From positions 1 to 36,154 of the IMG/VR virus record IMGVR_UViG_3300044939_000023: a stretch of 36,154 nucleotides of DNA, one strand, 5' to 3'. Positions 30,528 to 36,154 of the stretch are shown here, piece by piece (position 1 is the stretch's first letter; every line of letters starts with the position of its first letter). This DNA is from a virus. The translations under genes and the position numbers were made by a program. Below the pieces are notes generated by a model. It had not been told where the DNA came from and ran no database searches. It was given only the letters and a program-made list of their open reading frames with translations.

Positions 30528-30701
30528 ATGAGGACTTTGCGCATTGCCTTTTGGCTGCTGGCCATAGTCACAGGGCGCATCTTGGCTCTTGCCGTAATGG
30601 GGATTGGACTTCTTCTGTTTGGAATTGTGTGTAGCCAACTTGTTAGCGTGGTGATTGGCCCCAACCAACGGACGATTGCAGGGGTGGTCCGAGACTACTA
30701 G
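30528..30701 (+). CDS. Small membrane peptide (57 aa), divergent from the main operon
   Basis: The only plus-strand gene in the right two thirds of the window. MRTLRIAFWLLAIVTG starts a hydrophobic protein with one or two membrane spans (residues about 5-42) and a short soluble tail. ATG 30528 is chosen because it sits 7 nt from a -10 box; the earlier ATG 30501 would lie inside the promoter. Opposing the RHH operon, it might be an early membrane effector (superinfection exclusion or similar), but that is a guess from position. Its TAG shares a CTAG with the stop of the opposite-strand methyltransferase fragment. Confidence 0.55.
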   Translation: MRTLRIAFWLLAIVTGRILALAVMGIGLLLFGIVCSQLVSVVIGPNQRTIAGVVRDY

Positions 30702-30991
30702 GCGTCAGGATTTTGTCTTAGCACGTCCAAAAATTCGGATTGCCTAGATGCTTCCTCAACGCGGCGGCAAGCCATGTCAAAGTAATCCGGATCGCGCTCA
30801 ATCCCAGTGCCGGTAAGGCCCATTGACTGGCACGCAACTAGGGTGGTCCCCGTGCCCATAAACGGATCAATGATAGACTTGGCTTGTTGGACAAAGCCGA
30901 GGCACCACTTGATCAAGGCCAATGGCTTTTGTGTGGGGGGGCCCACCTTCTCGCTTTTAGGGCAACCGCAAGGGCCAGACCAGTGCTTGGC
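30698..30991 (-). pseudogene. C-terminal fragment of a DNA methyltransferase, cut by a TnpB element
   Basis: The 97 residues beginning AKHWSGPCGCPKSEKVG carry the C-terminal half of a beta-class methyltransferase: PPTQKPLALIKWCLGF, the SAM-binding IIDPFMGTGTTLVAC and GIERDPDYFDMACRRVEEA. The DPPY catalytic half is missing and is not found on the other side of the transposon, so the N-terminus was lost rather than only displaced. The fragment begins exactly where the TnpB element's right end stops. It is a different lineage from the intact enzyme at 4492, though both end in a QSEF tail. Almost certainly inactive. Confidence 0.85.
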
Positions 30992-30992
30992 G

Positions 30993-31140
30993 GTGAACTA
31001 CCCCCTGCTTACGCAGGGAGCTTCTCGCTTCATAGCAACCTTTGGTCGCTCCACGAGCGCAGTCTGTCGGTTCCCGGCAGACAAAATTTTGTAGCCTCTT
31101 TGGGCAATGATAATTGCGCCGTTGTGATCGGCGTTGAGGG
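30993..31140 (-). ncRNA. Predicted omega/reRNA of the TnpB element
   Basis: In IS200/IS605 elements the TnpB guide RNA comes from the 3' end of tnpB and the right end, with the guide taken from the flanking DNA. The right-end hairpin at 31001-31020 and TAGTTCAC mark the scaffold's 3' end here. The guide would then be the first bases beyond 30993, inside the methyltransferase fragment. The 5' boundary given is approximate. Confidence 0.4.
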
Positions 31141-32287
31141 TTGTTCCGCAAGCCTGGCAGACAAACTCGGCTTGGGACCGTCTATTTAGAGGGTTAACGT
31201 GGTGGCAATGCGAGCACTCCTGGCTGGAATAAGCGGCGGATACGAGCACAAAATACTTGCCGCGACGTGGGGCTTTGTAGGCCGCATACTGGCGAATAAG
31301 CCCCAGGCCCCAACGCAGCAAGGAAGCATTGAGTCCGGCCTTTGCCGCTGCGCCATTGCGTTCGTAACCCTTGCCGTCTTCTTTTGGGCGGGGTTCAGGG
31401 GCAGCGGTCATGTCGCTTAGGCGCAAATTCTCAAAGGCGATGGCTTTGTGCGGGGTATGGCACAACGCATGGGAAGCCTTGTGGGCAAAGTCTCGCCGGA
31501 TGCGTCTTTGCTTGGCTTTGAGGCGGGCAATACGCTTTCGGGTCTTTTCTCTGCGGTGGGAACGCTTACGCTGCCGCGCCATTTTGCGCTGCAATCGCCT
31601 TGCCTTTTTCTCGCATTGGAAGTAGGAGCGCGTGGCTTCTGGCGTTGGATGGATGACAACTCCCTCAGAAGTTGTGACACTGCGAGCAACACCCAAGTCC
31701 ACGCCCAAAACATGTCCCTCGTTTTCGATGTGCGCGGGAAGTTTGGGAGCCTCAATTCCGTCGTCGTAACTAAACCCAGCGAACCATCTTCCATCAGCTT
31801 CCACGCTGACGACAAGCATGTTGGGAGTCTCAAATTCCCGATGAGCTTTCCAGCGCACAAAACCTAAATCCTGCTTTCTTGAACCAATGCGCAGGCATCC
31901 GTCTTGGATCGTAAAAAGCTCTTGGGTGAGCACGAGGCTTTGCCTCCCACCTCTGTTTTTTATAACTGGTGCGCCACCCCCTTGGGACGCAGCCAGAACG
32001 GCTTTGGCGTAACGATAGCATCCGTTGCGAAAAATCTGCGAAGGGACTTCCTTCATCCAGGGATTGTTCTTACGGAAATGGGAATACGCCTGATTGAAGA
32101 GGCTGATGTTTTTTGGATCGGGGTCGGTCCAAGAGGGAGAAAGAATAGCACGGTTGCGCAGCCATGCCTCATAGCGATATTCGTCAATCTTCGCGTTATA
32201 GACAAAGCGTTGTGCGCCAATCCACCGCCGCAAGACGCTTTCTTGCTCGGCATTGGGATACAGGCGAAACCTTCTTCCCACTTGCAT
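30998..32287 (-). CDS. tnpB: TnpB RNA-guided endonuclease (IS605 OrfB family)
   Basis: The 429-residue protein keeps all catalytic residues: RuvC Asp in GVDLGVARS (D197), Glu in IAFENLRL (E286), Asp in NADHNGA (D387), and a four-Cys zinc ribbon (C358, C361, C377, C380). The N-terminus MQVGRRFRLYPNAEQE and the Arg/Lys-rich helix (about 225-270) are typical. TnpB cuts DNA matched by the guide RNA made from its own 3' end. The stop TAG lies inside the right-end hairpin region, as usual. The intact active site suggests recent arrival or selection for function. Confidence 0.95.
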   Translation of the reverse strand: MQVGRRFRLYPNAEQESVLRRWIGAQRFVYNAKIDEYRYEAWLRNRAILSPSWTDPDPKNISLFNQAYSHFRKNNPWMKEVPSQIFRNGCYRYAKAVLAASQGGGAPVIKNRGGRQSLVLTQELFTIQDGCLRIGSRKQDLGFVRWKAHREFETPNMLVVSVEADGRWFAGFSYDDGIEAPKLPAHIENEGHVLGVDLGVARSVTTSEGVVIHPTPEATRSYFQCEKKARRLQRKMARQRKRSHRREKTRKRIARLKAKQRRIRRDFAHKASHALCHTPHKAIAFENLRLSDMTAAPEPRPKEDGKGYERNGAAAKAGLNASLLRWGLGLIRQYAAYKAPRRGKYFVLVSAAYSSQECSHCHHVNPLNRRSQAEFVCQACGTTLNADHNGAIIIAQRGYKILSAGNRQTALVERPKVAMKREAPCVSRG

Positions 32288-32318
32288 AAGCTCAATTTTG
32301 CGTATAGTTCTAGATATT

Positions 32319-32495
32319 TCAAAATTTTGTTTTGCATTGCTTGGCTATCAATGCGGCAAGGTCATTTAAAAGTTTTTGCGAAAGCTCAAGCAGGCAAGCC
32401 TGCAATTCTTTAGCAGTGACAACTTTAGTTGCTGTCACGGAGATGGGTGGCGCTTGATCCTCCAAAATTGCGATAGTGATGCTCAGTTTTTTCAT
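32319..32495 (-). CDS. Small unknown protein (58 aa)
   Basis: The product MKKLSITIAILEDQAPPISV... has an N-terminal beta hairpin and a C-terminal helix (residues 27-52, rich in Leu) ending QCKTKF. ATG 32495 overlaps the upstream stop as ATGA. It lies directly before tnpB, so its last codons could have been altered by the insertion. No family recognised. Confidence 0.6.
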   Translation of the reverse strand: MKKLSITIAILEDQAPPISVTATKVVTAKELQACLLELSQKLLNDLAALIAKQCKTKF

Positions 32496-32935
32496 TCGGC
32501 ACCTCTAATAGCATGGGGCTTTTTTGTTATTTCAAAATCTTTCAACAACTTAAAACGGAACTGCGGGCCGCGACGATAGGCTGGCTGATGTCCATAATTC
32601 TCAGGACGCGAGCGGAATTTTGAATACTTTTCCTCGTAGCCAAAGCGAATCATGGCCTGGCACAGCTCGTCGTCTCGGCTTAGGCATTGCTTGTGTCTGT
32701 AGCCCCGCATGAGCCGCAACACGCGGTGACTGCCTTGTTCTTCCTTGGGGATGATAGTGTTGACGTAAGCATCCCAAACAACAACAGACGCCAGCCATGA
32801 CGCCAAATGCCGCTTCCCCTGCGCCGCCCTGGCAATGCGGCGAGCAAGGGCAAAAGGTGGCTCGGCAAAAGCCACAACTGGCCTTTGCAGAATTTTCCCG
32901 TTCTTGTTGATGCGAAGGTTTAAGTCAGGAGTCAT
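32492..32935 (-). CDS. Unknown basic phage protein (147 aa)
   Basis: Starting MTPDLNLRINKNGKILQRP, the protein is basic, with a helical centre containing Trp and Ala (ASWLASVVVWDAYVNT) and a C-terminal basic, aromatic region (YRRGPQFRFKLLKDF). ATG 32935 is chosen because it overlaps the end of the 44-aa gene; the longer frame reaches 32986. It overlaps the next gene by ATGA. It may bind nucleic acid judging by its charge, but I recognise no family. Confidence 0.65.
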   Translation of the reverse strand: MTPDLNLRINKNGKILQRPVVAFAEPPFALARRIARAAQGKRHLASWLASVVVWDAYVNTIIPKEEQGSHRVLRLMRGYRHKQCLSRDDELCQAMIRFGYEEKYSKFRSRPENYGHQPAYRRGPQFRFKLLKDFEITKKPHAIRGAE

Positions 32936-33059
32936 GATCTTCGTCGCCACCAAAATATGCCTCGGCCAGCGCCCACAGCGCACCAACCAATCCGGTCAAT
33001 CCCCCCAAGACAACCGCAAGGCCCAAAGCAAGTAAGATGTAGTCAAGAATTTCGTCCAT
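32925..33059 (-). CDS. Small membrane peptide (44 aa)
   Basis: MDEILDYILLALGLAVVLGG begins a single membrane span (about residues 7-34, rich in Leu, Gly, Ala), followed by an acidic tail GGDEDHDS. It overlaps the following gene by 11 nt. The ATG is 8 nt from the -10 of the copy-3 promoter, making this the first gene of that operon and probably leaderless, although GGTGG upstream could act as a ribosome site if transcription starts earlier. Confidence 0.6.
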   Translation of the reverse strand: MDEILDYILLALGLAVVLGGLTGLVGALWALAEAYFGGDEDHDS

Positions 33060-33067
33060 GAATCCAC

Positions 33068-33104
33068 CGCATAGACGTCAGCAGCCGCTAGTCAACTACT
33101 TTTT
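33068..33104 (-). promoter_or_regulatory. Promoter with shared AAAAAGTAGTTGAC box (copy 3)
   Basis: AAAAAGTAGTTGAC on the minus strand (33104-33091) contains the -35 TTGACT (33095-33090), 16 bp, TATGCG (33073-33068). It starts 3 nt after the stop of the 82-aa gene and would begin a new transcript with the 44-aa gene at 33059. Confidence 0.65.
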
Positions 33105-33107
33105 GTA

Positions 33108-33356
33108 TCAATGTCGGATGCGCGGGTCGCCTTCGGACGGCTCTTCATCCTCATCATCTTCCTCATCCCCTGAGACACTGAAGTTGCTTGCCATGTATTC
33201 AGCGGCAAACTGATTGCCTGTCCACAGGCTGATCAGCTTAGTCTTTTGCCCGGGCCGCCTCCCAGGGACAGACGCCAAAATCACAACCGTGTCGGCGTGC
33301 TCGGCCAATACTTTAAGATAGCGCAGTGCCAAAGACTCAAGGGGGCACTTGCTCAT
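33108..33356 (-). CDS. Unknown protein with acidic tail (82 aa)
   Basis: The N-terminal part (SKCPLESLALRYLKVLAEHADTVVILASVPGRRPGQ, residues 2-37, in parts) is a helix then a hydrophobic strand, and the C-terminus is highly acidic (SGDEEDDEDEEPSEGDP). It overlaps the metallophosphoesterase stop/start region as ATGA, so it is translated after that enzyme and may bind it. No family recognised. Confidence 0.6.
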   Translation of the reverse strand: MSKCPLESLALRYLKVLAEHADTVVILASVPGRRPGQKTKLISLWTGNQFAAEYMASNFSVSGDEEDDEDEEPSEGDPRIRH

Positions 33357-34216
33357 TTGGCTCGACGCTCCTCAAATGTTAGGATGTGGTTGTTTTTGTG
33401 CCGTTCGTAGCGGAAGCGCACCCACCAGCCGCCCAATGGCCGTGCCGCCCTGCCCTTTTCGATATGAAAGCCGTGGCAGTCGTGTTCGTCTTTGTAGGTC
33501 CCAAGGCGCAGGAAAAGTTGCTCACGCACCCGGATGTTGCCCAAGCGGTCGCAATAGACGATCTGGTTCTCATCCATATTCCGCCGATGGATATGGCCCG
33601 AAAAGTAGATGTCGGCCAGGTATTGGCCACGTGTCCGGCTGTGGTCGATCAGCCCGCGAGTCACCTCCCCGCCTCCGCCGTAGCCGTGGTGGTAGTGGAT
33701 GTGGACATGATATTCGTTCTTCTGAATCCCCTTCCAGTGCCTAGCAAGTCTGACCACTACATAGCCCCAATAGCTCCCCATCTCCACGCCCAAGCGGTCG
33801 CAAAGCCTTTCTGTTAGGTTCGTTTCGTGCCTTTTGAGAATGGATGTTTCGTGATTGCCGGGGCAAATCAGAGCTATGTTGTCTTTGTAGGGTCGATACC
33901 ATTCCGCCGCAGTCGAGACCAAGCGATCCAGGTAGTTGCATCCTCTATGCTCGGCCCTCAATTGATCCTGCGACGCTCGTTTGTCCCACTTTCCCTGCAT
34001 AGCGCAAAAGACATCGCCAAACTTCAGGATTGGCGCGCCTAGAGCCTTGGCTTCTTCGTGGTGGCGTTTGAGCAGGTCCAAGCGACAGTGGGCGTTATCC
34101 CAGTGCTCATCGGCCTGGAAAAGAACCTCTTGCTCCTCGCCGGCGTGCTCCATGTGAAGGTCTAGCGCATGGACGTTGGGGCCTAGTTTGGTGATGGTCC
34201 ATTTTTTGTTTTTCAT
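33353..34216 (-). CDS. Calcineurin-like metallophosphoesterase (287 aa)
   Basis: The metal-binding motifs are present in order: ADEHWDN (motif I, near residue 35), KFGDVFC (near 65), PGNHETS (near 119), HIHYHHG (near 172) and SGHIHRR (near 207). Such enzymes use two metal ions to hydrolyse phosphoesters; phage members act as nucleases or phosphatases, related to SbcD/Mre11 in fold. The substrate cannot be told from sequence. It follows the endolysin gene with a 9-nt gap and no Shine-Dalgarno, and overlaps the 82-aa gene. Confidence 0.88.
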   Translation of the reverse strand: MKNKKWTITKLGPNVHALDLHMEHAGEEQEVLFQADEHWDNAHCRLDLLKRHHEEAKALGAPILKFGDVFCAMQGKWDKRASQDQLRAEHRGCNYLDRLVSTAAEWYRPYKDNIALICPGNHETSILKRHETNLTERLCDRLGVEMGSYWGYVVVRLARHWKGIQKNEYHVHIHYHHGYGGGGEVTRGLIDHSRTRGQYLADIYFSGHIHRRNMDENQIVYCDRLGNIRVREQLFLRLGTYKDEHDCHGFHIEKGRAARPLGGWWVRFRYERHKNNHILTFEERRAK

Positions 34217-34225
34217 GCAAGACCG

Positions 34226-34828
34226 TTAGGCAGGAATCCAGCCGTGCGGCAAAACCTGTCTCAGCTCGGCAATCCTCATTCCGGGCAGTTGGATGTGTGG
34301 AGTGTCTTTAAATGTTTTCCAGGCGCCGCCCCAATCCAGACCCATCTCAAGCGCGATCTGTCCTGCCTTGGCCATCAATGGACTATCCCACCTGGGCTGA
34401 CCCACGCCACCTTTTTCGTCAACACCGTCAAACACCACAAAATCAATCGCCACTCCGTAGTTGTGCATTGAGTCACCTGGCGCTGCCTTGGTGACGATTG
34501 GCCCGGGCTTAGTCCTACCTTGGGCGTAGATTTCGGCTTGCTCTGCAAATGTCCTTGTGCCGCAGATAATAACGGCTGGGATGCCCGCGTTGCGCACAGC
34601 TTGAAGCCACTCGCGAAAGCGCGCTTCGGCGTGCGGCTGCAAGGTTTTCAGATTTCGCTCGGATCGCGCGTCAAAAACCATGCTTGGAGGAGCCGCTTGG
34701 CTCGCTTTGTTAAGTGGTGGCTTGGCGGCAACTTCGGGCGGCTTGCTAACAATCGGCAAAGGTCGCTCGCCGGATATGATTTTGCGGAGGATTTTTTTGC
34801 GCTCATTGCGTCCCGGCCAGCGATTCAT
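34226..34828 (-). CDS. Peptidase M15-type endolysin (200 aa)
   Basis: After a basic, Pro-rich linker (residues 1-50) comes an M15/VanY-type domain: GTRTFAEQAEIYAQGRTKPG, then the zinc-binding SMHNYGVAIDFVVF (His and Asp) and PHIQL near the end, with WGGAWKTFKD. It cuts peptide bonds in the stem peptide of peptidoglycan, as T5 and Listeria phage endolysins do. It has a GGAG-type ribosome site. With the holin, lipoprotein and XhlA-like genes it forms a lysis cassette. Confidence 0.92.
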   Translation of the reverse strand: MNRWPGRNERKKILRKIISGERPLPIVSKPPEVAAKPPLNKASQAAPPSMVFDARSERNLKTLQPHAEARFREWLQAVRNAGIPAVIICGTRTFAEQAEIYAQGRTKPGPIVTKAAPGDSMHNYGVAIDFVVFDGVDEKGGVGQPRWDSPLMAKAGQIALEMGLDWGGAWKTFKDTPHIQLPGMRIAELRQVLPHGWIPA

Positions 34829-34831
34829 CTT

Positions 34832-35077
34832 TTATTTCTCCGGTCCGGGGTCTGGCAAGGCATACCAGCCCTCCTGCAACGTGACACGGCCACGCACCCA
34901 TTTGCCTTGAGCATCACGCACCCACACGGGCGCATTTTTAATTGGCGCAGCCAAACGGACAGGCTCGCCGGGTGGCACGTAAATCGTCCGCGTTGCGCAG
35001 CCAGCGAGGGCAAAGCCAGCACAGATGCTCGCTAGAGCAAGCGCAGTCCAGATTTTGATGACGTTGGCAATCGTCAT
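34832..35077 (-). CDS. Lysis-cassette lipoprotein, spanin-like (81 aa)
   Basis: The N-terminus MTIANVIKIWTALALASICAG leads to the lipobox LAGC (Cys at residue 27), so the mature protein should be lipid-anchored, probably in the outer membrane. The rest (IYVPPGEPVRLAAPI, WVRDAQGKWVRGRVTLQEGW) is Pro/Val/Trp-rich and beta-like. Its place between holin-type genes and the endolysin suggests an outer-membrane spanin (Rz1-like), though its beta-like body differs from the Pro-rich Rz1 type. An AAGGAGGTG site precedes ATG 35077. Confidence 0.75.
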   Translation of the reverse strand: MTIANVIKIWTALALASICAGFALAGCATRTIYVPPGEPVRLAAPIKNAPVWVRDAQGKWVRGRVTLQEGWYALPDPGPEK

Positions 35078-35256
35078 TGCACCTCCTTGATTTTGTTGAC
35101 AAGCCGCTGGCGCAAGTCAGGATCGCGCTTGCCGTCCTCAACCGTCGGTGTGATGGCCTCACGGATGGCGTCACGCAAGATGTCGCGCAGCACAGGAGCG
35201 CACTCCTTGAGCGCGGCACCTAGCAAGGTGCCAAGCCATAAGGCGAGTGCTTCCAT
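35074..35256 (-). CDS. Small lysis-cassette protein (60 aa)
   Basis: MEALALWLGTLLGAALKECAPVL begins with a hydrophobic helix, followed by a charged helical part (RDILRDAIREAITPT, then KRDPDLRQRLVNKIKEVQ). It could be an inner-membrane-associated partner of the lipoprotein. It overlaps that gene by ATGA and starts 3 nt after the holin stop. No family recognised. Confidence 0.6.
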   Translation of the reverse strand: MEALALWLGTLLGAALKECAPVLRDILRDAIREAITPTVEDGKRDPDLRQRLVNKIKEVQ

Positions 35257-35259
35257 GGG

Positions 35260-35463
35260 TCAGGATTTTTTGCGGGACAGCAAGTGGGCGTTCATCGTGG
35301 ACCAAACCCACGAAACCGCAAACAAGACAAGGGCAGAGAAAAACTCAACCCCTGCACTGGTCCACGAACCGGCGGCGTCAGCGTTGATCACGCCCTTGGC
35401 GACGAGGTAGCCAGCGGCGGCGGTTAGGCCCTGGCGGATGATGCGTTGGATGATGAGGCTCAT
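35260..35463 (-). CDS. Putative holin (67 aa)
   Basis: The protein has two hydrophobic stretches (about residues 12-27 and 38-57; FFSALVLFAVSWVWS) and a basic C-terminal end SRKKS. Size, the RQGLTAAAGYLVAKGVI opening and location resemble Pam3-gp28-type holins. A holin forms membrane holes that free the endolysin. AAAGGA precedes ATG 35463. Confidence 0.75.
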   Translation of the reverse strand: MSLIIQRIIRQGLTAAAGYLVAKGVINADAAGSWTSAGVEFFSALVLFAVSWVWSTMNAHLLSRKKS

Positions 35464-35479
35464 TTTTGTTTCCTTTTTG

Positions 35480-35776
35480 TTAGTTGACGAGGTGCAAAAA
35501 CTTCAATGCGGCAGCAGTTGCCGCAACAATGGCTGGGACTCCGCAAACGAGATAAACACGCTTTTCAAGCTCGTGCAGTCGCTGGTCTCGTTCCGCCGCA
35601 ATGCGGTCGAGACGCGCCATCAGCTTTTCAAGCCCCTCATTCATATTTTGCTCCAAGTCATGCACCCGCTTGGTGAGTCCGTTGTTCCCGTCGATGCCAA
35701 TGAGCCTGATCTCAAGCTCTCGCAGCTTGGACGCGACTTCTTCATTTTCTCGTTGTGGGCGCACGGACTCATTCAT
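35480..35776 (-). CDS. Coiled-coil membrane protein, XhlA-like (98 aa)
   Basis: MNESVRPQRENEEVASKLREL begins a long heptad-type coiled coil (about residues 8-72), followed by a single membrane span (YLVCGVPAIVAATAAALKFL). This layout is that of XhlA/hemolysin-like lysis proteins that work with a holin. ATG 35776 overlaps the upstream gene by 8 nt; the longer frame upstream has unlikely composition. Confidence 0.7.
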   Translation of the reverse strand: MNESVRPQRENEEVASKLRELEIRLIGIDGNNGLTKRVHDLEQNMNEGLEKLMARLDRIAAERDQRLHELEKRVYLVCGVPAIVAATAAALKFLHLVN

Positions 35777-36152
35777 TGATCTTTGCTTCAATCCCTGCCA
35801 GAAGTGCAAGGAAGCCCTCACGGAGTTCGGTGGGCATAGTCTCGGACGAGCGGGAAATTGTGCGTTGCCCCAGCGGACTTTGCACCGTTGCCACGCCAAT
35901 GACTTCGTGCCGATACGTCGGAAGCACGGGCGGATCGGCTTCGTTATCTCCGGCATCAACCAAAATGGCATTTCGCCGAATGTCGAGAATGATGTTCCCC
36001 GCCAATGTCTCACCTTGGGCAAGCTGCCCAACAAACCAGTCCAACGCTGCTTGCCGTATGGCGTTCTGCTCTATGGAAAGGTCGGAAATGGGGATTGCGA
36101 GGTTTGCCCGATACTCGCCATCTTGGTAGTAAATGACGGATTCGGATTCTGC
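35769..36152 (-). CDS. C-terminal part of a tail or baseplate-type protein (partial)
   Basis: The frame is open to the right edge and ends at 35769, giving 127 visible residues. The visible segment is beta-rich (SVIYYQDGEYRANLAIPISDL; EVIGVATVQSPLGQRTI) and ends in a helix (ELREGFLALLAGIEAKINE). I do not recognise the family. It overlaps the XhlA-like gene by 8 nt, so the lysis cassette is co-transcribed with genes beyond the window. Confidence 0.6.
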   Translation of the reverse strand, partial: AESESVIYYQDGEYRANLAIPISDLSIEQNAIRQAALDWFVGQLAQGETLAGNIILDIRRNAILVDAGDNEADPPVLPTYRHEVIGVATVQSPLGQRTISRSSETMPTELREGFLALLAGIEAKINE

Positions 36153-36154
36153 GA

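Larger units (their letters stand above)
30993..32290 (-). mobile_element. IS200/IS605-type TnpB-only element
   Basis: The element has a tnpB gene and a typical right end: CTCCCTGC/GCAGGGGG hairpin (31001-31020) followed by TAGTTCAC (30993-31000). No tnpA transposase is present, so it would move only with help in trans. The left end is not resolved: only 31 bp lie between the tnpB start and the 58-aa gene, and I see no clear left-end hairpin there. Confidence 0.75.

Noticed and set aside
35476-35500. Plus-strand TTAGTTGACG resembles the shared promoter box
   Set aside because: It lies at the end of a minus-strand gene, lacks the A-rich upstream part and leads to no plus-strand gene.
1-36154. 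CRISPR arrays and tRNA genes
   Set aside because: No regularly spaced repeats and no cloverleaf with a TTC-G T-loop were seen by eye on either strand. A dedicated scan could still find a divergent tRNA.

Overview
The window is part of a double-stranded DNA bacteriophage genome (or a prophage of one). It holds a replication and recombination block, a tail and ejection-protein block, a lysis cassette, and a left-hand module of small accessory genes. No capsid, portal or terminase gene is visible, so the genome continues outside the window. The architecture (T7-like order of tail proteins followed by large ejection proteins, no tape measure or sheath) suggests a podovirus-like phage, but this is inference. 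A lipoprotein in the lysis cassette suggests a host with an outer membrane. The host phylum cannot be read from the sequence. I saw no tRNA, rRNA or CRISPR array.

Layout. Positions 1-6555 are mostly plus-strand: two large unknown genes driven by a strong phage-type promoter, a set of small genes including two paralogous ribbon-helix-helix (RHH) proteins, a beta-class DNA methyltransferase, a dimeric dUTPase and a membrane protein. A 49-bp repeat occurs at 3037-3085 and 5134-5182 and brackets a 2.05-kb cassette. The gene-free stretch 5448-5920 holds two divergent short promoter-hairpin-terminator units that look like small RNAs.

Positions 6422-30436 form one long minus-strand block, read right to left: RHH regulator, two small proteins, a candidate annealing protein, a PD-(D/E)XK exonuclease, a RusA resolvase, a replication initiator/loader, a DnaB-type helicase, then collagen-like fibre, tail proteins, a collar-type fibre, and three ejection-type proteins. 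The block ends in a 3488-residue polyvalent protein that contains two kinase-like regions, an ADP-ribosyltransferase-like region and an LPD38-like C-terminus.

Positions 30528-33059 carry a divergent membrane peptide, a truncated methyltransferase, an intact TnpB (IS200/IS605 type) and three small genes. Positions 33108-36154 carry the lysis cassette (XhlA-like protein, holin, small protein, lipoprotein, L-Ala-D-Glu/D-Ala-D-Ala type endopeptidase) plus a metallophosphoesterase.

Regulation. Three promoters share the box AAAAAGTAGTTGAC. At five gene starts (24999, 21038, 30436, 30528, 33059) the -10 box lies 6-8 nt from the ATG, mostly with no Shine-Dalgarno, which predicts leaderless mRNAs. 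Most other genes are coupled by ATGA overlaps. The most unusual items are the giant multi-effector protein, the leaderless promoter set, the paired small RNA units and the TnpB sitting on the remains of a methyltransferase gene.
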